A stretch of DNA of 64,000 nt from Chitinophaga pinensis (GTDB lineage Bacteria > Bacteroidota > Bacteroidia > Chitinophagales > Chitinophagaceae): NCBI RefSeq assembly GCF_007896845.1, contig NZ_VOHS01000001.1, positions 248,001-312,000 on the forward strand, read 5' to 3'. This document shows positions 60,888 to 64,000 of this stretch, piece by piece. Every line of letters starts with the position of its first letter. Within the stretch, counting starts at the first letter, position 1. Position numbers and translations under genes: made by a program. The notes under the pieces were generated by a model that did no database searches, was not told the DNA's origin, and worked only from the letters and a program-made list of their open reading frames with translations.

Positions 60888-61898
60888 ATGTCTACAGCCA
60901 ATACTGACAAACTCAAGGCGCTCCGCCTTACGATGGACAAAATCGAGAAGGATTTCGGAAAGGGATCTGTGATGATGATGGGTGAAAAGGGCACAGATCC
61001 AATGGAAGTAATTTCTACTGGTTCACTGGGTCTGGATATAGCGCTTGGTATCGGTGGCTTCCCTAAGGGAAGGATCATTGAGATATATGGACCTGAATCT
61101 TCCGGTAAAACTACCGTTGCTATTCATACAATTGCAGAAGCACAGAAAAAAGGTGGTATCTGCGCAATCATAGATGCTGAACACGCATTCGACAGTTCTT
61201 ACGCTCAGAGACTGGGTGTAGATGTAGATGCGCTGTTGATTTCCCAGCCAGACCATGGTGAGCAGGCACTGGAAATTGCTGATCGTCTGATCCTCTCCGG
61301 AGCGGTAGATGTGGTGGTAATTGACTCCGTAGCTGCCCTTGTACCAAAAGGTGAACTGGAAGGTGAAATGGGTGAAAGCAAAATGGGTTTACAGGCACGT
61401 CTGATGTCTCAGGCACTGCGTAAACTGACCGCGACAATTTCAAAAACAAACTGCTGCTGCATATTCATTAACCAGCTGCGTGAAAAAATAGGAGTGATGT
61501 TTGGTAATCCGGAGACTACAACCGGTGGTAACGCGCTCAAATTCTACGCTTCCGTGCGTTTGGATATTCGTCGTATGACACAGATTAAAGATGGTGATGA
61601 AGCCGTTGGTAACCGCGTTAAAGTAAAAGTAGTAAAGAACAAAGTTGCACCTCCCTTCCGCCAGGCTGAATTCGATATCATCTTCGGACAAGGTATTTCC
61701 AAGATGGGTGAAATTATCGATATGGGTGTTGAATACGGCATTATCCAGAAAAGCGGCAGCTGGTTCAGTTATGATACCAACAAGCTGGGCCAGGGCCGTG
61801 ATGCCGTGAAAACATTGCTGCTGGATAATCCTGAAGTAGCAGCTGAGATCGAAGGAAAGATCAAAGCGAAATTAGCAGAGCAACAGGCTTCTGCATAA
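60888..61898 (+). CDS. recA: recombinase RecA
   Basis: A 336-residue RecA. Walker A is GPESSGKT (68-75), Walker [11 protein letters not shown] near residue 145, the L2-region motif [17 protein letters not shown] near residue 212, and [13 protein letters not shown] near residue 246. It is shorter than E. coli RecA (353) because the acidic C-terminal tail is reduced (ending [10 protein letters not shown]). Role: strand exchange and LexA-type cofactor activity. Promoter at 60862-60869; the gene stands alone and is followed by a large structured non-coding region. Confidence 0.98.
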   Translation: MSTANTDKLKALRLTMDKIEKDFGKGSVMMMGEKGTDPMEVISTGSLGLDIALGIGGFPKGRIIEIYGPESSGKTTVAIHTIAEAQKKGGICAIIDAEHAFDSSYAQRLGVDVDALLISQPDHGEQALEIADRLILSGAVDVVVIDSVAALVPKGELEGEMGESKMGLQARLMSQALRKLTATISKTNCCCIFINQLREKIGVMFGNPETTTGGNALKFYASVRLDIRRMTQIKDGDEAVGNRVKVKVVKNKVAPPFRQAEFDIIFGQGISKMGEIIDMGVEYGIIQKSGSWFSYDTNKLGQGRDAVKTLLLDNPEVAAEIEGKIKAKLAEQQASA

Positions 61899-61914
61899 TG
61901 ATGACTGTTAAAAG

Positions 61915-61950
61915 TTGTCAATGATAAGTGTCGGCGTCACTTGTTGACAA
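61915..61950 (+). terminator. hairpin just after recA (no T-run)
   Basis: TTGTCAA (61915-61921) pairs with TTGACAA (61944-61950), and AAGTG (61926-61930) with CACTT (61938-61942). No T-tract follows, so it may stabilise the mRNA end rather than terminate. Confidence 0.5.
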
Positions 61951-62200
61951 GCGTGAAAGGATACCTATAAAAATGTGTCTCAAACGTTGCGACACTCGTC
62001 TCAAGTCTGAAGGTTACCGTTTGACGATGCGGTGCCGGAAATGAAGTGATAGATACGTCAAACCAGCAACAATCAGCAGGCTGCAGTCATACATATGCAC
62101 TGCCGCTTTATTAAGAGTTGTTTTAGTTTTAGATATAAGCATTGGGTTAGTTAGTATTAACGTAAATCCCTGCCTTCTCCTGGGCGGGGATTATTTTTTT
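61951..62200 (+). other. structured non-coding stretch ending at a terminator (candidate small RNA or recA 3'UTR)
   Basis: Several arms can pair: GTGTC/GACAC near 61975-61995, GTTTGACG (62019-62026) with CGTCAAAC (62056-62063), GCAGT/ACTGC near 62082-62105, and a terminator stem at 62165-62192. No protein frame of note is seen. No perfect promoter element lies inside, only TAGTTTTA at 62124-62131. Whether this is an independent RNA or the tail of the recA mRNA cannot be decided from sequence. Confidence 0.3.
62165..62200 (+). terminator. strong intrinsic terminator 270 bases after recA
   Basis: AATCCCTGCC (62165-62174) pairs with GGCGGGGATT (62183-62192), with one T-G pair, followed by TTATTTTTTT-type T-run. 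It stops transcription before the next, gene-free stretch. Confidence 0.82.
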
Positions 62201-62512
62201 ATAGCAAGTTTGAACGTGAGTGTGTAATGAGACACTTTATCCTCCTCAAACTATGCATTGTTTATTCTTTAAATAGTAGTTGTTTGTTCGCTGAATGCCT
62301 AACGTTGTACTATACTTTTTAGCAAGCCTTTTGAACTATTCATCGCATTAATAATTGTCTGGCTGATAGATATACAGTATAATATTTTGTTCTTCCCAAA
62401 CAACTGTTTTATCTTTTTCTTAACTCGAATTACTGCACATCCACTGCATATAAAAACAGTAAATTTGAACTTACCAATCAGTGTTCTTTGCCTTGCCTGA
62501 TAATAGTCTGAC
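62201..62512. other. AT-rich stretch without a gene
   Basis: About 310 bases with no supported reading frame. One feature stands out: TAAATTTG at 62461-62468 (forward), a perfect -7 element about 45 bases before the large hairpin at 62513, so a short transcript could start near 62472. Confidence 0.45.
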
Positions 62513-62573
62513 TATACTCATCTTACGTTAATGCTACGTTGAAAACGTAGCATTAACGTAAGATGAGTATAGA
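62513..62573. repeat. 29-bp perfect inverted repeat (hairpin)
   Basis: The left arm (62513-62541, beginning CTATACTCATC and ending GCTACGTT) and the right arm (62545-62573) are exact reverse complements, with a three-base loop (GAA). There is no T-run on either side, so it is not a standard terminator. It lies in the gap between convergent recA and glycosylase genes. Confidence 0.9.
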
Positions 62574-62642
62574 AGAACAATGAGATAAATGCAAGATGGT
62601 TATTCAAGGTGTATCACTCAATGACTAATCTGTAATTCCCGG

Positions 62643-63263
62643 TTAATTCGTTGGTTTCATATCCTTCCATGCCCACAGATATCTGCTTGCATAAGTCCTG
62701 TAAGGCGACCATTTCTTAGAGATCTTCTGCAGCTTTTCCCGGAATGCTTTCTTATCTGTATTATCCAGTTTGTATAGTTTAATCATCGCCTGTTGCAAGC
62801 CCAGATCATCTATCGCAAATACATCTTCTCTGCACAGATAAAACATCAAAAGCATCTCAACTGTCCAGCGACCTACACCTTTGATCTGTGTGAGATATCT
62901 GATGACTTCCTCATCTTCCATCTGCAACAGTTTTTTATCTGTTAATTTTTCTTCCACAGTAAAGCGCGCCACATTGTGTACATAACTCACTTTTGCATTG
63001 GATAATCCGATGCTGCGAAGTGTTTCCGGTGGTGTATCAAGTATCTGTTGTGCATTGGGTTCTTTCCCTTCATACAAAGCAAGAAAGCGGGTATAGATGA
63101 CGGTGGCTACCTTTACACTTAACTGCTGACTCATAATAGATCCGATCAGCTTCAAGGCAATATTCTTCTGGACATTCAGCGCCGGCAAAGGCTCCGTCAT
63201 AATAGCCGCCAACTTCTTATCCTTACTGAGATGTACCAGATGTACTTCGGGGGATTGTCTCAT
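62643..63263 (-). CDS. DNA-3-methyladenine glycosylase (AlkA-type, HhH-GPD family)
   Basis: A 206-residue glycosylase. The helix-hairpin-helix KGVGRWTVEMLLMFYLC (near residue 127) is followed by the catalytic aspartate in FAIDDLGLQQ (about residue 152); SIMSQQLSVKVA near residue 43 is the conserved substrate-side helix. It flips out and removes alkylated purines. There is no N-terminal AlkA-N domain (length 206 against about 282 in E. coli AlkA), so it is the short AlkA/MagIII-like class. Single gene; a hairpin lies upstream. Confidence 0.92.
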   Translation of the reverse strand: MRQSPEVHLVHLSKDKKLAAIMTEPLPALNVQKNIALKLIGSIMSQQLSVKVATVIYTRFLALYEGKEPNAQQILDTPPETLRSIGLSNAKVSYVHNVARFTVEEKLTDKKLLQMEDEEVIRYLTQIKGVGRWTVEMLLMFYLCREDVFAIDDLGLQQAMIKLYKLDNTDKKAFREKLQKISKKWSPYRTYASRYLWAWKDMKPTN

Positions 63264-63277
63264 AAAATCGGTTTAAA

Positions 63278-63332
63278 GAAAAATGCTCCTGATAAAGCAA
63301 TGTATTAAATTTTGCTTCATCAGGAGCATTCT
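63278..63332 (-). terminator. intrinsic terminator of the M28 peptidase gene
   Basis: AATGCTCCTGAT and AAGCAA (63282-63300) pair with TTGCTT and ATCAGGAGCATT (63312-63330), one base bulged. On the reverse strand T-rich sequence (TTTTCTTT) follows. It separates the M28 gene from the glycosylase gene. Confidence 0.82.
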
Positions 63333-63355
63333 CCCTGCGGTTCTTTTGGAACTAT

Positions 63356-64000
63356 TTAGTACCCGAAAGGTTGCTTGTATAAAACTTCGAGGATCGTCTG
63401 ACCAACTACCTGTAATGTACGTTTGTCAATCACTGTCATGTTATCATTGGACGTATGCCAGTGCGGAACAAAGTTACCGTTCTGTTGCAGCGCAATGATA
63501 TCAAAAGTGGGAATATTCGCCATTGTATTCACGTATACGTGATCGTCAGTGATGCTGGTTCCGATATTCTCATAACGGAAGTAATCGGAGTATCCCAGAC
63601 GGTTAGCTACATCCCAGAACATTTTCATCGGACCATAAGCATACTGTTGTGAACCGCCTTCCATAAAGAACTGAGAAGCACGGCCACCCACCATATCCAG
63701 GAGGATACCGTAATTGGCTTTGTAGCCATTTACGTGTGGATTTTTAGCCCAATACTGTGTACCCAGACAATAGCTGTTTTCCTCTTCACTGATACCATAA
63801 TCTTCCACATCAGTCAACAGAATATCAACACCTGCTTTCGGTTTATCTGCATGCAGTTGGCGGGCTACTTCAATCAGCACACCTACACCGCTGGCGCCAT
63901 CGTCAGCACCATCCAGTTGCTTGTTTCTGTCAAAGGCATCCTGATCAGCATGTGGACGCGTATCCCAGTGGGAGAGCAGCAATACACGCTGCGCAGCGGC
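63356..64000 (-). CDS. M28-family peptidase / glutaminyl cyclase-like (partial)
   Basis: The 3' 214 residues of a reverse-strand gene that continues beyond the window. HWDTRPHAD with GADDGASGVGVLIEVA gives the first His and Asp zinc ligands, DVEDYGISEE the catalytic Glu, ILLDMVGGRASQF a further Asp, and HWHTSNDNM the last His. The family includes aminopeptidases and glutaminyl-peptide cyclotransferases; the DGASGVG and HTSNDNM pattern is shared by both. The N-terminus, any signal peptide and the promoter lie outside. A terminator follows the stop. Confidence 0.88.
   Translation of the reverse strand, partial: AAAQRVLLLSHWDTRPHADQDAFDRNKQLDGADDGASGVGVLIEVARQLHADKPKAGVDILLTDVEDYGISEEENSYCLGTQYWAKNPHVNGYKANYGILLDMVGGRASQFFMEGGSQQYAYGPMKMFWDVANRLGYSDYFRYENIGTSITDDHVYVNTMANIPTFDIIALQQNGNFVPHWHTSNDNMTVIDKRTLQVVGQTILEVLYKQPFGY

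Noticed and set aside
61951..62200. tmRNA, SRP RNA or RNase P RNA downstream of recA
   Set aside because: The conserved core sequences of these RNAs were looked for and not found; only generic hairpins are present.

Overview
The window is chromosomal DNA of a Bacteroidota bacterium, most likely a Chitinophaga-type member of the Chitinophagaceae. The signs are the promoter element TAnnTTTG in front of many genes, few Shine-Dalgarno sites, lipoprotein signals ending in a cysteine (often followed by RKE), and families typical of the phylum: DUF4836, DUF3857 transglutaminase, S46 dipeptidyl-peptidase, fused E1 dehydrogenase and SUMF1-domain proteins. This is inferred from content; no database search was possible. 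I see no insertion sequence, prophage, integrase or CRISPR array.

Layout. 1-1.7 kb: a truncated membrane protein, a CsbD-like stress protein, a small acidic protein and a secreted NTF2-like protein. 1.76-4.8 kb: a three-gene cassette (kdnA-kdsB-kdnB) that makes and activates 8-amino-Kdo for lipopolysaccharide. 4.9-9.6 kb: MFS exporter, NYN/OST-HTH RNA-binding protein, a 47-residue membrane protein, a fused 2-oxoacid dehydrogenase E1 and a small four-helix membrane protein. 9.6-22.3 kb: a sugar-oxidation neighbourhood with a TIM-barrel isomerase-like protein, a SUMF1 protein, two exported Gfo/Idh/MocA oxidoreductases, a GMC oxidoreductase with its gluconate-dehydrogenase subunit-3 partner, and a gluconokinase. 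It is interrupted by a PBP4-type carboxypeptidase and two lipoproteins.

22.4-35 kb: mutL, msrB, a YciI protein, a DUF4836 lipoprotein, an ABC transporter whose permease is frameshifted in an A-run, a Dabb protein, a reverse-strand run of geranylgeranyl-reductase-like, DUF2891 and DUF3857 genes, and a YbaB protein. A tRNA-Thr(CGU) lies at 35.2 kb. 35.4-41.4 kb: lipoproteins and membrane proteins of unknown role, a collagen-like lipoprotein, obgE and adk. 41.7-49.9 kb: a GH3/beta-lactamase fusion for cell-wall turnover, heme A synthase, a membrane-anchored patatin-like phospholipase and an alpha/beta hydrolase.

50.2-64 kb: typA, an alkB-SIR2 pair, META and IPT/TIG lipoproteins, an S46 peptidase, rnhB, rpoN, a PAP2-like membrane protein, recA, a 744-base gene-free region with several strong inverted repeats, an AlkA-type glycosylase and a truncated M28 peptidase. 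DNA repair is well represented (mutL, alkB, recA, alkA-type).

The observations most worth a second look are the 29-bp near-perfect hairpin and possible small RNA downstream of recA, the A-run frameshift in the ABC permease, the SIR2-like gene behind alkB, the 8-amino-Kdo cassette, paired 10-bp palindromes at a lipoprotein promoter, and several genes whose promoter element lies so close to the start codon that the mRNA may be leaderless.
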